A stretch of 55,339 nucleotides of DNA. Origin: an uncultured Lachnospiraceae bacterium. Its GTDB lineage: Bacteria > Bacillota > Clostridia > Lachnospirales > Lachnospiraceae. Within the stretch, counting starts at the first letter, position 1. Every line of letters begins with the position of its first letter. The translations under genes were made by a program, and so were the position numbers. Positions 8,921-17,624 of the stretch are shown here, piece after piece. The stretch spans positions 1-55,339 of the forward strand of contig CAJTSL010000023.1 in the NCBI GenBank assembly GCA_910578845.1. Reading direction: 5' to 3'. The notes under the pieces were generated by a model, which worked only from the letters and a program-made list of their open reading frames with translations, was not told where the DNA came from and did not search any database.

Positions 8921-10417
8921 TCAAAAATTAAAATATAAAAAAGTACTGACCTGTGATAAAGAAACAATGCACCATACGAACAAAATAGAAAGCCCCCAAC
9001 ATTTCCTAGAAGTCATCTTTCCGTTTTCAGCAATCTCCAAGGCATTTTTCCGGAATACGAAGAAAAAAGAGATCGCAAGATAGAACAAAAGGAGCGCTAT
9101 ATAAGCATATCCGACAGCATTCGGAGCGAAAATGCTTAATGCTTCCTGAATGACATAGAATTCAGGGATATCTAATGTAGATGCTACATCGAATATTTTC
9201 CCGGTATAATTCATCGCGCCAAGATTGCGGAACATCTGGATGGCGCCTGCCATGCTCTCGCTTCGGAAGAAGAACAAGGAAAGATTGAAGAAAGTAAATG
9301 TCCCGATCCATCCAAGCCATGCGGGGATATGGATTTTTGCCGGATGCTTTTCTTCACGGTTTTTTATGCCGATGATGCCAAGGTTGTCCCAGACAACGAG
9401 GAGTCCCTGCATTGTCCCCCATGCGACATAGGTCCAGGCCGCTCCGTGCCATAAGCCGCTTAGGAAGAAGACAATGATCGTATTGAGTATTGTCTGTATT
9501 TTTCCTTTCTTGCTGCCTCCTAGTGGTATATAGACATAAGTGATGAAGAAACGTGACAAAGTCATATGCCATCTCTGCCATAATTCCTTGACAGAACAGG
9601 CACGGTAAGGGGAATTGAAATTGACAGGGAGAATGATATTGAACATTCTTCCAAGGCCCATTGCCATATCCGAATACCCGCTGAAATCGAAATATATTTC
9701 AAATGTATACGATAAAATGACAATAATTGTAGAAATCGTATCGAGATGGAATGTCTGTGCGAAACCATAATTGACGACAAGAGCAAGCACATCCGCAAGG
9801 AGTACTTTCTTGGATAGCCCAAGAACAAATAATATAATGCCCTGTGAGAAATTATGGGGATTCCATTTACGGTTAGCAGGATCCTCAAATTGAGGGATCA
9901 TCTCTTTGTATAAGACAATAGGCCCTGCGACCAGTTGCGGGAAAAAAGTAACAAAGGTAATGTAATTGATCAAAGAGTAGTGTTTGGCTCTGCCAAGGCA
10001 GCGGTCTATGATGAAAGAAAGCTGCTGGAAAGTAAAGAAACTGATGCCAAGCGGCAATAAAATATGCTTTAATGTAAAATCCGTATGGAAAGCGAAATTT
10101 ATATTTTCAATGAAAAAGTCATAATATTTGAAGTAAAAAAGAAGTCCTAAGTTGAATAAAATCCCTACAAGCAACCCGAGCCGGTTTGTCAGTTTGGTCC
10201 GTGAAAAGGTGAAAAGGTAACTGAGGAAATAGTTGACAGCGATACTGACTATAATAATTGCGAGATAATAAGTGTTAAAATAGCCGTAAAACCACAAAGA
10301 CATACCGGCTAAGAATACCTTAGCCAGTTCGTAATGTTTATATTGGTTTAACCCATACCAGCCAAGTAGGACAAGCGGTAGGAATACGAAAATAAATAAA
10401 AAAGAATTAAATAACAT
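8921..10417 (-). CDS. MBOAT family O-acyltransferase (AlgI/DltB/PatA type)
   Basis: A 498-residue multi-pass membrane enzyme that transfers acyl groups (commonly acetyl) across the membrane onto a glycan or teichoic acid. The diagnostic features are the conserved central block YFDFSGYSDMAMGLGRMFNI, ELWQRWHMTLSRFF with YIPLGGSKKG, and the catalytic His in FFLSGLWHGAAWTYVAWG. It starts with ATG behind GGAGT. The gene downstream encodes the likely extracytoplasmic partner. The substrate is not evident; an exopolysaccharide or wall polymer would fit the two glycan clusters in this window. Confidence 0.95.
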   Translation of the reverse strand: MLFNSFLFIFVFLPLVLLGWYGLNQYKHYELAKVFLAGMSLWFYGYFNTYYLAIIIVSIAVNYFLSYLFTFSRTKLTNRLGLLVGILFNLGLLFYFKYYDFFIENINFAFHTDFTLKHILLPLGISFFTFQQLSFIIDRCLGRAKHYSLINYITFVTFFPQLVAGPIVLYKEMIPQFEDPANRKWNPHNFSQGIILFVLGLSKKVLLADVLALVVNYGFAQTFHLDTISTIIVILSYTFEIYFDFSGYSDMAMGLGRMFNIILPVNFNSPYRACSVKELWQRWHMTLSRFFITYVYIPLGGSKKGKIQTILNTIIVFFLSGLWHGAAWTYVAWGTMQGLLVVWDNLGIIGIKNREEKHPAKIHIPAWLGWIGTFTFFNLSLFFFRSESMAGAIQMFRNLGAMNYTGKIFDVASTLDIPEFYVIQEALSIFAPNAVGYAYIALLLFYLAISFFFVFRKNALEIAENGKMTSRKCWGLSILFVWCIVSLSQVSTFLYFNF

Positions 10418-10440
10418 AGATAACTCCGCATTTCATTTGA

Positions 10441-10457
10441 TTGGTATAGTATACCAA
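10441..10457. promoter_or_regulatory. 17-bp perfect palindrome between divergent genes
   Basis: TTGGTATAGTATACCAA is a perfect inverted repeat with 8-bp arms and a 1-base centre. It sits in the 97-bp divergent region between the MBOAT gene (start 10417) and the lipoprotein gene (start 10515). Its position suits a regulator binding site acting on either gene. Confidence 0.45.
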
Positions 10458-10514
10458 ATTCACAAAAGGGATACAATGGATAATAATATTAAATTATTAG
10501 AAAGGAGTAATAGT

Positions 10515-11234
10515 ATGTGGAGAAAAGCGTGTTCTATTATTTTGGCAAGTGGGTTGCTTTTGGGGGTTTTAACAGGGTGTAGCGAGAGTGAGCCGATGGA
10601 TGAATTGGTGAAGAATGAAAGCAATGGGTTAAATATGCAGAATGAAATACAAAGTGACGTCCAGGCAGATCAGCAGGAAATAGAATATGAGAACATTCCT
10701 GCTGGCAGTCCTTATGTACGGAATTCATATGAAAGGACAGAAGACGATAAGAAAGAAGAGAACCTGTTGCCGCCTGAGAGGACTTTTCCGACTCTGTCCA
10801 AATTACGGGAAAAAGTAAAAGAAGAACTGGGAGATCATTACTGGCCGGATATTTCTATTTCGCAAGAAGACTTAGAGAAGAGGACCGGCATAACGGAAGA
10901 TATGTATATAGAATTTTTGGCAGAAGAACAGCTTATGGAAGCCAATGTTGATATGATGATCATCATTCATGCTAAGGAAGATTATGTCGGCAGCATTGAA
11001 CAGGCGTTAGAGAATTACCGTGACCAGTTAATCAGGGAAAATGAGAAGTACCCCCAGAATCATAGCAAAGCAAAAGCTTCCCGTATGGAGACAATAGAGA
11101 ATTATATTTGCTTCGTACAGTTGGGAGCTGATACAAGCATAATAGCGGGAAAAGGCGAAGACGGGATTATTTCTTATTGCCAGGAAGAAAACGAACGGGC
11201 AATTGATATTCTGGAGAAAACAATTTTGCAGTAA
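10515..11234 (+). CDS. lipoprotein, DUF4358-like
   Basis: A 239-residue lipoprotein. The N-terminus is a lipoprotein signal with the lipobox LTGC (Cys at about residue 22), followed by an acidic, disordered linker of about 60 residues. The rest is a folded domain containing NVDMMIIIHAKEDYVGSIEQAL, ENYRDQL and a C-terminal YICFVQLG, the pattern of DUF4358 proteins common in Lachnospiraceae. I chose ATG 10515 because AAAGGAG precedes it and because it places the signal peptide at the N-terminus; the upstream in-frame TTG and ATG do not. It is transcribed divergently from the MBOAT gene and lies upstream of the first glycan cluster. Its function is unknown. Confidence 0.85.
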   Translation: MWRKACSIILASGLLLGVLTGCSESEPMDELVKNESNGLNMQNEIQSDVQADQQEIEYENIPAGSPYVRNSYERTEDDKKEENLLPPERTFPTLSKLREKVKEELGDHYWPDISISQEDLEKRTGITEDMYIEFLAEEQLMEANVDMMIIIHAKEDYVGSIEQALENYRDQLIRENEKYPQNHSKAKASRMETIENYICFVQLGADTSIIAGKGEDGIISYCQEENERAIDILEKTILQ

Positions 11235-11364
11235 ACGGACTTGTTAAGAGAGAAAGAGGCAATAACTTCATTTTGCAATAGTAAAGTATATACAGATATG
11301 TTAAAATAGACGAAAGTTAAGAACGAAAAGGTATACTCGTGTAAGAATGGAGGGATTCATACGA

Positions 11365-13050
11365 ATGAATGTAATCATTCCCATGACAGGATATGGATCT
11401 AGGTTTGTAGCGGCGGGATATCGGGATTTGAAGCCGTTTATTAAAGTTTTGGATATGCCAATTATTCAATGGATTGTCACTAGAATGTACCCTGATGAGT
11501 GTCATTTCATTTTTGTTTGCCGAGGAGAACATTTGCATAAAGATCCTTCCATGCGCGAGGGTTTGCTTGCGCTTGCTCCAAAGACGACGGTAGTCTCCAT
11601 TGAAGACTGGGTGAAAAAAGGTCCGGTCGTAGATGTGCTTCGTGCTTACCGGAGTTTAAAGGAAATGGGAGAAATAGATGTTACAGAACCTTGTATCATT
11701 AATTACTGTGATTTCTATATGGTATGGGATTATCAGGCGTTTGCCAAAGAAGCAAGAGTAAGGGACTGTGATGGTGCTGTGCCATGCTATACAGGATTCC
11801 ATCCTCATCTCCTGCCGGAGAAAAATTTATATGCCTCCTGTCTGACAGACGAAGAGGACAATTTGATCGAGATACGGGAAAAATACTCTTTTGAAGAAGA
11901 TAAAATGAAAGCAAAGCATTCGCCTGGCACCTATTATTTTAAAAATGGCGAAGTGATGGAAAAATATTGTAAGATTTTGTCGGAACATGAAGAATACGCT
12001 ATTAACGGGGAATTTTATGCAAGCCTGCCTTATCAGTTCATGGTGGAGGACGGTTTAAAAGTATGGATACCCACCGATATTGATTATTTCTGTCAGTGGG
12101 GAACGCCGGAGGATTTGGAAGAGTTTCAATATTGGACAGATTTCATCCGAAAAGATAGGAAGATGAAATTACAGGATAGTAGTGACGGTGATCTTGATCA
12201 GATCTGTCAAAATAAGGAAAATGGCGTGCATAATGGTAAGGAAGGGAAGATCCTCATTCCCATGGCAGGTGCGGGACAGCGTTTTGCGGATGTGGGATAT
12301 AAGGTACATAAACCGGCGATTATGACGACAGATAGGAAAAGTGGGGAAGACAAGCCGATGGTAGTATGTGCGACCGGAGATTTACCAGGCGTAGAGGCAA
12401 CCGGCGCAAATGTGATTTATGTGGATAGGGATTTCCATAAAAAGGACGGGGTAGAAGATACAATCCGTGCTTATTACCCAAAGGCGGATTTTATTACAAT
12501 AGACCGATTGACAGAAGGACAGGCATGTACTTGTATGCTTGCCGAAGGGCATCTGAATCCGGAAGAACCGTTATTGATTGCAGGATGTGATAATGGCATG
12601 GATATTGATGAGAAGGCTTTTGCGGCATTACAGGAAGAATGCGACTGTATTGTCTTTACCTATCGCCATAATGAGTCGGTATTGGCAAATCCCAATGCAT
12701 ACGGTTGGATGATCACAGACAAAGAAGAGAACATTACTGGCACATCAATTAAGAAGGCAATATCTGATACGCCGATGGAAGACCCTGCTGTAGTAGCGAC
12801 ATTCTGGTTTAAGAAAGCGGAGATTTTCTTAACGGCAACAAGGAAGATGATTGCGGAAAACGACAGGATTCATGGAGAATTCTATGTAGACCAGACGATT
12901 AAGCATGTGTTGGAACTTGGGTATCATGCGAAAATATTTGATATTGACAGATATGTGGGATGGGGAACGCCTGCCGATTATGAAGCATATCAGAATACAT
13001 ATCAATACTTTAAAGGATTTATCCGGCATGAAGAAACTAAAAATACCTGA
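11365..13050 (+). CDS. tandem nucleotidyltransferase-fold protein (two sugar-nucleotidyltransferase-like domains)
   Basis: A 561-residue protein made of two related domains. Domain 1 (about 1-265) starts MNVIIPMTGYGSRF and domain 2 (about 295-555) starts with KILIPMAGAGQRF. Both carry the G-x-G-x-R-F loop that binds NTP in sugar nucleotidyltransferases, and both end with a W/GWGTPxD(Y/L)E motif (QWGTPEDLEEF and GWGTPADYEAY) typical of this fold. Domain 2 also has an LIAGCDNGMDID block, where Asp could bind metal. The start is ATG 11365, with GGAGGG 10 bases upstream. It is the first gene of the first glycan cluster and overlaps the next by 23 bases. It probably makes or binds an NDP-activated compound; the substrate cannot be read from sequence. 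Confidence 0.82.
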   Translation: MNVIIPMTGYGSRFVAAGYRDLKPFIKVLDMPIIQWIVTRMYPDECHFIFVCRGEHLHKDPSMREGLLALAPKTTVVSIEDWVKKGPVVDVLRAYRSLKEMGEIDVTEPCIINYCDFYMVWDYQAFAKEARVRDCDGAVPCYTGFHPHLLPEKNLYASCLTDEEDNLIEIREKYSFEEDKMKAKHSPGTYYFKNGEVMEKYCKILSEHEEYAINGEFYASLPYQFMVEDGLKVWIPTDIDYFCQWGTPEDLEEFQYWTDFIRKDRKMKLQDSSDGDLDQICQNKENGVHNGKEGKILIPMAGAGQRFADVGYKVHKPAIMTTDRKSGEDKPMVVCATGDLPGVEATGANVIYVDRDFHKKDGVEDTIRAYYPKADFITIDRLTEGQACTCMLAEGHLNPEEPLLIAGCDNGMDIDEKAFAALQEECDCIVFTYRHNESVLANPNAYGWMITDKEENITGTSIKKAISDTPMEDPAVVATFWFKKAEIFLTATRKMIAENDRIHGEFYVDQTIKHVLELGYHAKIFDIDRYVGWGTPADYEAYQNTYQYFKGFIRHEETKNT

Positions 13051-15121
13051 TATTGGGACAAATTATGAGGGATATCTTAAGACTGCCATTATTGTGACAG
13101 TCTTATTCAAGTTACTGTTAATGGGATTTTTTTCTTCTGATTATCAGAATGCGATGTTCATCCCTTTCGTGAAATGCTTCCTGACAGGGCAGGGAAACCC
13201 TTATCAGTACTATTATGATAACAATTTGTTATCTTCTTTTCCCTATCCTCCTGTCATGCTCTTCATAGAGTGTATCGGTGGCGTTTTCCTAACGTTTTTG
13301 CCAAACTTACCGATCTTTTTGCAGAATCTGTTATTCAAGCTCCCGATTCTGGCTATGGATTTGCTTGGTCTATTTTATCTGATGAAAATTTCCAAATCAA
13401 AGAGAAAGTATATTTTGGCGTTATACTTTCTTTCGCCGATTATTTTATATGCTTCTTATATGCATGGACAGCTTGATGTCATCCCTACTGTTTTTTTGAT
13501 CGGGGCAATTTATTATCTGACGCAGGGCAATCTATCCGGAAGCGATTGGAAATATGTGGTGTTCATGGCATTGGCACTTGCTTCTAAATTCCATATTATA
13601 GTGGCGCTCCCGTTGTTTTTCCTCTATTTATATAAGAAGCGGGGATGTAGGAAGGCCATGGTCTTAACCGGGCTTCCGTTATTGGCGACAATAGCGCTTG
13701 TATTGCCTTTCTGGGGCAGTGGATTTATGAACATCGTTTTGTTTAACAAAGAGCAGAATGCCATTGATAATGTGTATATAGATTATGGTAGCGCCAAATT
13801 GCTGTTATCAGTATTATTATTGCTGTTTATTTATTTCCAGGCTTTTCGCGTCAATCAGATGAACAGGGATTTGCTAATTAGCATGACAGGCTTATTATTT
13901 TCCGTATTCCTCGCTTTCGTACCGGCGATGCCTGCATGGTATATCTGGGTGGTTCCTTTCTTCATGCTATACCTGGCCGGAGTACGGGAGAGCAGAGGGA
14001 AAATGGTATTTATTTATGGTGTCTTTTATTTGTTATATTTGGTTTTTTATTTGTGTTTTCATATGACACAGTTCGTGGATTTATATTTTCTGGATAAGGA
14101 TTTATCGTGGATGAAGATAAAAGACGCAGGCATGAAAAATTTTGTGTTTACCTTGATGGTCGGGGTTTTCTTAATCCTTGTCCTTTCCATGTATCAATAT
14201 GGCGTGAACAGTAATTCTTTCTATAAAAGAAGGAGCCGCCCGTTCCTGATTGGCATCGCAGGCGACAGTGGGTCAGGGAAGAGCAGATTGCTTCTGATGT
14301 TAGACGAGTTGTTGTCAGAGAACCGTATTCTTAATATTGAGGGGGACGGGGATCATAAATGGGTGCGCGGGGATGAGAACTGGAAAGACATGACGCATCT
14401 GAACCCCAAGGCCAATTATTTATACAGGCAGGCGGATGATTTGCGCATCTTGCGGGACGGCAACGCAGTAAAAAGAGTGGAATACGATCACCATACGGGT
14501 ATTTTCACCAATGAGAAAAGAGTCACCCCAAAGCCATACATTGTATTATGTGGCCTGCATTCATTCTATCTTCCGCAGATGCGCCAAGTATTGGATATGA
14601 AGATCTTTCTGGATACGGACGAAAGCATCAGATGCTATTGGAAAGTGCAACGTGACCAGAACGGAAGAGGACATAAAAAAGAAGAAATCATAAAGCAGAT
14701 AGAGGATCGCCGGGAAGATGCCAAGAAGTATATCTATCCGCAGAAACAATATGCAGATTTGATCATCCGTTACTTTGATGAGAAAGTATCCATGGAAGAC
14801 AAAGAGATCGTATATAACGCATGGCCGGCGCTGAGCGTGGAATTTGTGATGGATGTAAGCATCAATGCAGAACCTTTGCTTGCCTTGATGCAGGAGAAAG
14901 GGATTGCAGCAAGGCTTTTCTATGATGATCTATTGCACCAGCGGATTGTAATTGATAGCGAAAATCTCTGTGCAGGAAAAGCTGTCTGGGAAGAGATTGC
15001 ATTACGGGAAATCCCGCAGATAGAAGATTTGGCTGGCAGCAGTATTGCATGGGAAGATGGATTAAACGGAGCGGTACAGTTGGTAGTAATGTTGGTGATC
15101 GGGGAGATTATGAGAAGATGA
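13028..15121 (+). CDS. membrane glycosyltransferase fused to uridine-kinase/phosphoribulokinase-like domain
   Basis: A 697-residue fusion. Residues about 1-400 form roughly ten membrane helices with features of polyprenyl-phosphate-dependent glycosyltransferases (GT87/ALG-like: FPYPPVMLF, YASYMHGQLDVIPTVF, ALASKFHIIVALPL). Residues about 405-690 form a P-loop kinase: Walker A GDSGSGKS at 412-419, then EGDGDHKWVRGDENW, THLNPKANYLYRQADD, YDHHTGIFT and RYFDEKV, all features of uridine kinase/phosphoribulokinase proteins. The start at ATG 13028 lies inside the preceding gene, and the stop overlaps the next start (ATGA), so translation is coupled. A kinase tethered to a membrane transferase suggests that substrate is phosphorylated at the membrane. 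Which molecule is phosphorylated is unknown. Confidence 0.85.
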   Translation: MKKLKIPDIGTNYEGYLKTAIIVTVLFKLLLMGFFSSDYQNAMFIPFVKCFLTGQGNPYQYYYDNNLLSSFPYPPVMLFIECIGGVFLTFLPNLPIFLQNLLFKLPILAMDLLGLFYLMKISKSKRKYILALYFLSPIILYASYMHGQLDVIPTVFLIGAIYYLTQGNLSGSDWKYVVFMALALASKFHIIVALPLFFLYLYKKRGCRKAMVLTGLPLLATIALVLPFWGSGFMNIVLFNKEQNAIDNVYIDYGSAKLLLSVLLLLFIYFQAFRVNQMNRDLLISMTGLLFSVFLAFVPAMPAWYIWVVPFFMLYLAGVRESRGKMVFIYGVFYLLYLVFYLCFHMTQFVDLYFLDKDLSWMKIKDAGMKNFVFTLMVGVFLILVLSMYQYGVNSNSFYKRRSRPFLIGIAGDSGSGKSRLLLMLDELLSENRILNIEGDGDHKWVRGDENWKDMTHLNPKANYLYRQADDLRILRDGNAVKRVEYDHHTGIFTNEKRVTPKPYIVLCGLHSFYLPQMRQVLDMKIFLDTDESIRCYWKVQRDQNGRGHKKEEIIKQIEDRREDAKKYIYPQKQYADLIIRYFDEKVSMEDKEIVYNAWPALSVEFVMDVSINAEPLLALMQEKGIAARLFYDDLLHQRIVIDSENLCAGKAVWEEIALREIPQIEDLAGSSIAWEDGLNGAVQLVVMLVIGEIMRR

Positions 15122-15828
15122 CAACGGTAAAAGCGGTCATATTTGACTTGGATGATACGTTATATGATTATGGAGAGTTAAATAAGAAGGCAGGAAAAGC
15201 GGTAGAAGATTTTACGTGCAAGGAATTGGGCATTTCGGGTGAGAGATACCAGGAAGCATACCAATTTGGCAGAGAAGAGACCAAAAAAAGGCTGTCCGAT
15301 GTTGGAGCAGGACATAATCGTTTATTGTATTTCCAGAAAACATTGGAGTACCTGGATGTTATGCCGATGCCATTGTCCTTGCGGATGTATGAAGAATATT
15401 GGGGCATATTCTTACAGGAGATGAAGGTTTTTGCAGGCGTAAAAGAGCTTTTTGAAGATTTATGGCATAAGCAGGTGCCGATTATGATCTGTACGGATCT
15501 GACGGCGCATATCCAGCACCGGAAAATAGAAGCATTAGGGATTGCTCCTTATGTCCGTTACCTTGTAAGCAGTGAAGAAGCAGGAAAAGAAAAACCTGCC
15601 AAGGAAATCTTTTCCCTTTGCTCTGAGAAGTTAAAGCTGCCGCCCGAAGATATTTTATATATAGGAGATCATCTTGAGAAAGATATCAAAGGCGCCTCAT
15701 CGGCAGGCATGAGGACAATTTGGTTCCATCCGGGAGAGAAAACCGGGACATGTGCAGAAGCATGTGATTATGGTGAAGTCCACATGGCAATAGAGAATAT
15801 GATAAGGATAGAGGATTTGGAACAATAG
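15118..15828 (+). CDS. HAD family hydrolase
   Basis: A 236-residue haloacid-dehalogenase-type phosphatase. Motif I is FDLDDTLYDYG (nucleophile Asp12 and general acid Asp14), followed by an all-helical cap of about 80 residues. Motif II is the threonine in MICTDLT, motif III the lysine in AGKEKPAKEIF and motif IV is IGDHLEKDIKGA. Start ATG 15118 overlaps the previous stop by four bases (ATGA), so the gene is translationally coupled to the membrane-kinase fusion. It probably dephosphorylates an intermediate produced by that kinase or used by the nucleotidyltransferase. The longer in-frame upstream extension lies inside the previous gene and is rejected. Confidence 0.9.
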   Translation: MTTVKAVIFDLDDTLYDYGELNKKAGKAVEDFTCKELGISGERYQEAYQFGREETKKRLSDVGAGHNRLLYFQKTLEYLDVMPMPLSLRMYEEYWGIFLQEMKVFAGVKELFEDLWHKQVPIMICTDLTAHIQHRKIEALGIAPYVRYLVSSEEAGKEKPAKEIFSLCSEKLKLPPEDILYIGDHLEKDIKGASSAGMRTIWFHPGEKTGTCAEACDYGEVHMAIENMIRIEDLEQ

Positions 15829-15855
15829 GAGGAAAGGGAAGGAAGGGTGAGAGAT

Positions 15856-16548
15856 ATGAAATTATCAGTAGTGGTGCCATGTTATAATGAAGAGGAAAAC
15901 ATACCTCTTATTCTGGAAAGGTTTGGGAAGCTGATCAAAAGAGACGATGTGGAAGTCATTATGGTAAATAACGGTTCTACGGATGGCAGCAGCCGCGTAT
16001 TGGAAGAACTGTTGCCGGCATACCCTTTTGCGAAAATGACGTATGTGCCAGTGAATCAGGGATACGGATATGGGATCTTGCAAGGGTTACGGGAATGCAC
16101 GGGTGAATATATAGGTTGGACACATGCGGATATGCAGACTGATCCAAAAGATATCTTAAAAGCGCTTCATATCATAGAAAAGAACAAAGAACCTGTTTTC
16201 GTAAAGGGTAACCGGAAAGGGCGCCCGCTTTTTGATGCTTTCTTCACAGTGGGCATGAGCTTTTTCGAGACTTGTTATTTGCAGAAACCGCTGTATGATA
16301 TCAATGCGCAGCCGAATCTATTCCCGCGTTCATTTTACGAAAGCTGGGAGGCTCCGCCTTTTGATTTTTCTTTGGACCTGTATGCGCTGTATATGGCGCG
16401 GCAAAAGGGATTAAAAGTGATCCGTTTCCCGGTATTATTCCCGGAGAGGATCCATGGGGAATCGAAATGGAATACGGGTATGGGAGCAAAATGGAAATTT
16501 ATTAAGCGGACAATAGATTTTAGTGTGAAGCTGAAGAGAAGTTTATGA
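15856..16548 (+). CDS. glycosyltransferase family 2
   Basis: A 230-residue GT-A-fold transferase. It starts MKLSVVVPCYNEEENI, carries NNGSTDGSS (nucleotide-binding Asp), and has the divalent-metal motif region GWTHADMQTDP. The length and absence of membrane helices at the C-terminus suit a cytoplasmic, membrane-associated enzyme of the dolichol-phosphate-mannose-synthase-like subgroup, which charges polyprenyl phosphate with a sugar. That would supply lipid-linked donors for the two membrane transferases in this cluster. ATG 15856 is preferred over GTG 15847 because of spacing from the GGAAGGG site. Confidence 0.9.
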   Translation: MKLSVVVPCYNEEENIPLILERFGKLIKRDDVEVIMVNNGSTDGSSRVLEELLPAYPFAKMTYVPVNQGYGYGILQGLRECTGEYIGWTHADMQTDPKDILKALHIIEKNKEPVFVKGNRKGRPLFDAFFTVGMSFFETCYLQKPLYDINAQPNLFPRSFYESWEAPPFDFSLDLYALYMARQKGLKVIRFPVLFPERIHGESKWNTGMGAKWKFIKRTIDFSVKLKRSL

Positions 16549-16580
16549 TGGACGTTAGTGAGAATATAAGGAGAACAATT

Positions 16581-17177
16581 ATGACGGAATATATAGCGCA
16601 TCGGATTAATACAATTGAGGAACTTCGTAACTTATCCCCGGAATATGGGGTGGAATTGGATTTGCGGGATGATTTGAACGGAAGGATTTATATATCCCAT
16701 AATCCTTTTGAACCGGGTGAGGATTTTGAGGAGTATTGTAAGGAATATCACCATGGTACGATGATCCTGAATGTAAAAAGTGAGAGAATCGAGCATAAAA
16801 TCCTGGAATATATGGAGCAGTATCATATTCAGAATTATTTTTTCCTGGATTCTTCGTTTCCGATGATTAAATTATTGACTGATATGGGCATCCAAAAAAT
16901 CGCGTTGCGGTTTAGCGAATTGGAAGGACTTGATACGATCCGCAATATGGCGGGAAAAGCAGGATGGGTCTGGGTGGACTGTTTCACGAAAATACCGATT
17001 ACGAAGGAAAGCTATCATGAATTAAAAAGCCTTGGTTACCAATTGTGTTTTGTTTCGCCAGAATTAGAAGGACAGGAGGAAAAGCTGCAATCTTATAAAG
17101 AATATATAGAGGAGCAGGAAATTGTCTTTGATGCAATTTGTACGAAACACTATCATATTGATGATTGGAAGAAATGA
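16581..17177 (+). CDS. glycerophosphodiester phosphodiesterase/PLC-like protein of glycan clusters
   Basis: A 198-residue protein resembling the TIM-barrel phosphodiesterase superfamily. It has IAHRINT near the N-terminus (a GDPD-like His-Arg), VELDLRDD (paired acidic residues that bind metal) and ISHNPF (second catalytic His). ILNVKSE and the C-terminal VDAIC-like FDAICTKHY also fit. It is shorter than typical GDPDs and lacks a signal peptide, so it probably acts on a cytoplasmic phosphodiester or has become a binding or transfer enzyme. The start ATG 16581 is preceded by AAGGAG. It is the last native gene before the AT-rich defence island, and the glycan cluster resumes at 22206. The exact reaction is not known to me. 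Confidence 0.72.
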   Translation: MTEYIAHRINTIEELRNLSPEYGVELDLRDDLNGRIYISHNPFEPGEDFEEYCKEYHHGTMILNVKSERIEHKILEYMEQYHIQNYFFLDSSFPMIKLLTDMGIQKIALRFSELEGLDTIRNMAGKAGWVWVDCFTKIPITKESYHELKSLGYQLCFVSPELEGQEEKLQSYKEYIEEQEIVFDAICTKHYHIDDWKK

Positions 17178-17559
17178 TAGGAACAGAGCCTATAGTGCTA
17201 AAGATGTTGATGGTGTTGTATCATTTGAACTTAAAGATTCAAAATATTTTTACTGCTCTGGTAGCACCATGAGAACGATAACCGGAAAAGATAATGTTAT
17301 TTATTATGATTCTCATGGAAATAAACATTGTACGAATGGTATTAGATATGGCGGTGACATTATAAAACCGTCAAGAAGTTTCTTTGATCAATAAACTATT
17401 GACGAATATGAAGAGTTCTATATTTATTAAATAGCTCAACTGTTAAGTGGAGAAAGATATATATTCACAGCACAAATTGTAGAGATGGATAAAGATTTAG
17501 ATTATTCAGAGGTGTTGAAAAATCTATTAAAAGAGATTGGGAGTGAAAATATCTTCTGA
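17178..17559 (+). pseudogene. decayed coding remnant with two in-frame stops
   Basis: In the frame of base 17161 the translation reads through what looks like protein (AYSAKDVDGVVSFELKD, then HGNKHCTNGIRYGG). It stops at TAA 17392, resumes for 11 codons, stops again at TAA 17428, and resumes for 42 codons (starting AQLLSGERYIFTAQ) to TGA 17557. Composition is AT-rich like the genes that follow and unlike those before. I do not recognise the family. It looks like the remains of a gene brought in with, or hit by, the insertion of the defence island. It begins directly after the stop of the phosphodiesterase-like gene. Confidence 0.45.
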
Positions 17560-17583
17560 GTTATGAAATATATTGACTTTATT

Positions 17584-17610
17584 AAAAGTTGCGACGTGTC
17601 GCAATTTTTT
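17584..17610 (+). promoter_or_regulatory. inverted repeat TTGCGAC-GT-GTCGCAA ahead of DUF1016 gene
   Basis: Seven-base arms (17589-17595 and 17598-17604) with a 2-base centre, flanked by AAAAG on the left and TTTTTT on the right. It lies 20 bases upstream of the ATG, just before the ribosome binding site. It could be an operator for autoregulation or, because of the T-run, a small attenuator/terminator hairpin. The same arms with a 3-base centre recur inside the gene at 17926-17942. Confidence 0.5.
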
Positions 17611-17624
17611 GGAAGGTGGTATCT

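Noticed and set aside
12905..13027. Upstream extension of the membrane transferase-kinase fusion
   Set aside because: It lies in the coding sequence of the preceding gene in another frame, and ATG 13028 gives a normal N-terminus before the first membrane helix.
17584..17610. Calling the TTGCGAC palindrome a plain rho-independent terminator
   Set aside because: The stem is short with a 2-base loop, and the same palindrome recurs inside the coding sequence, so another role is at least as likely.
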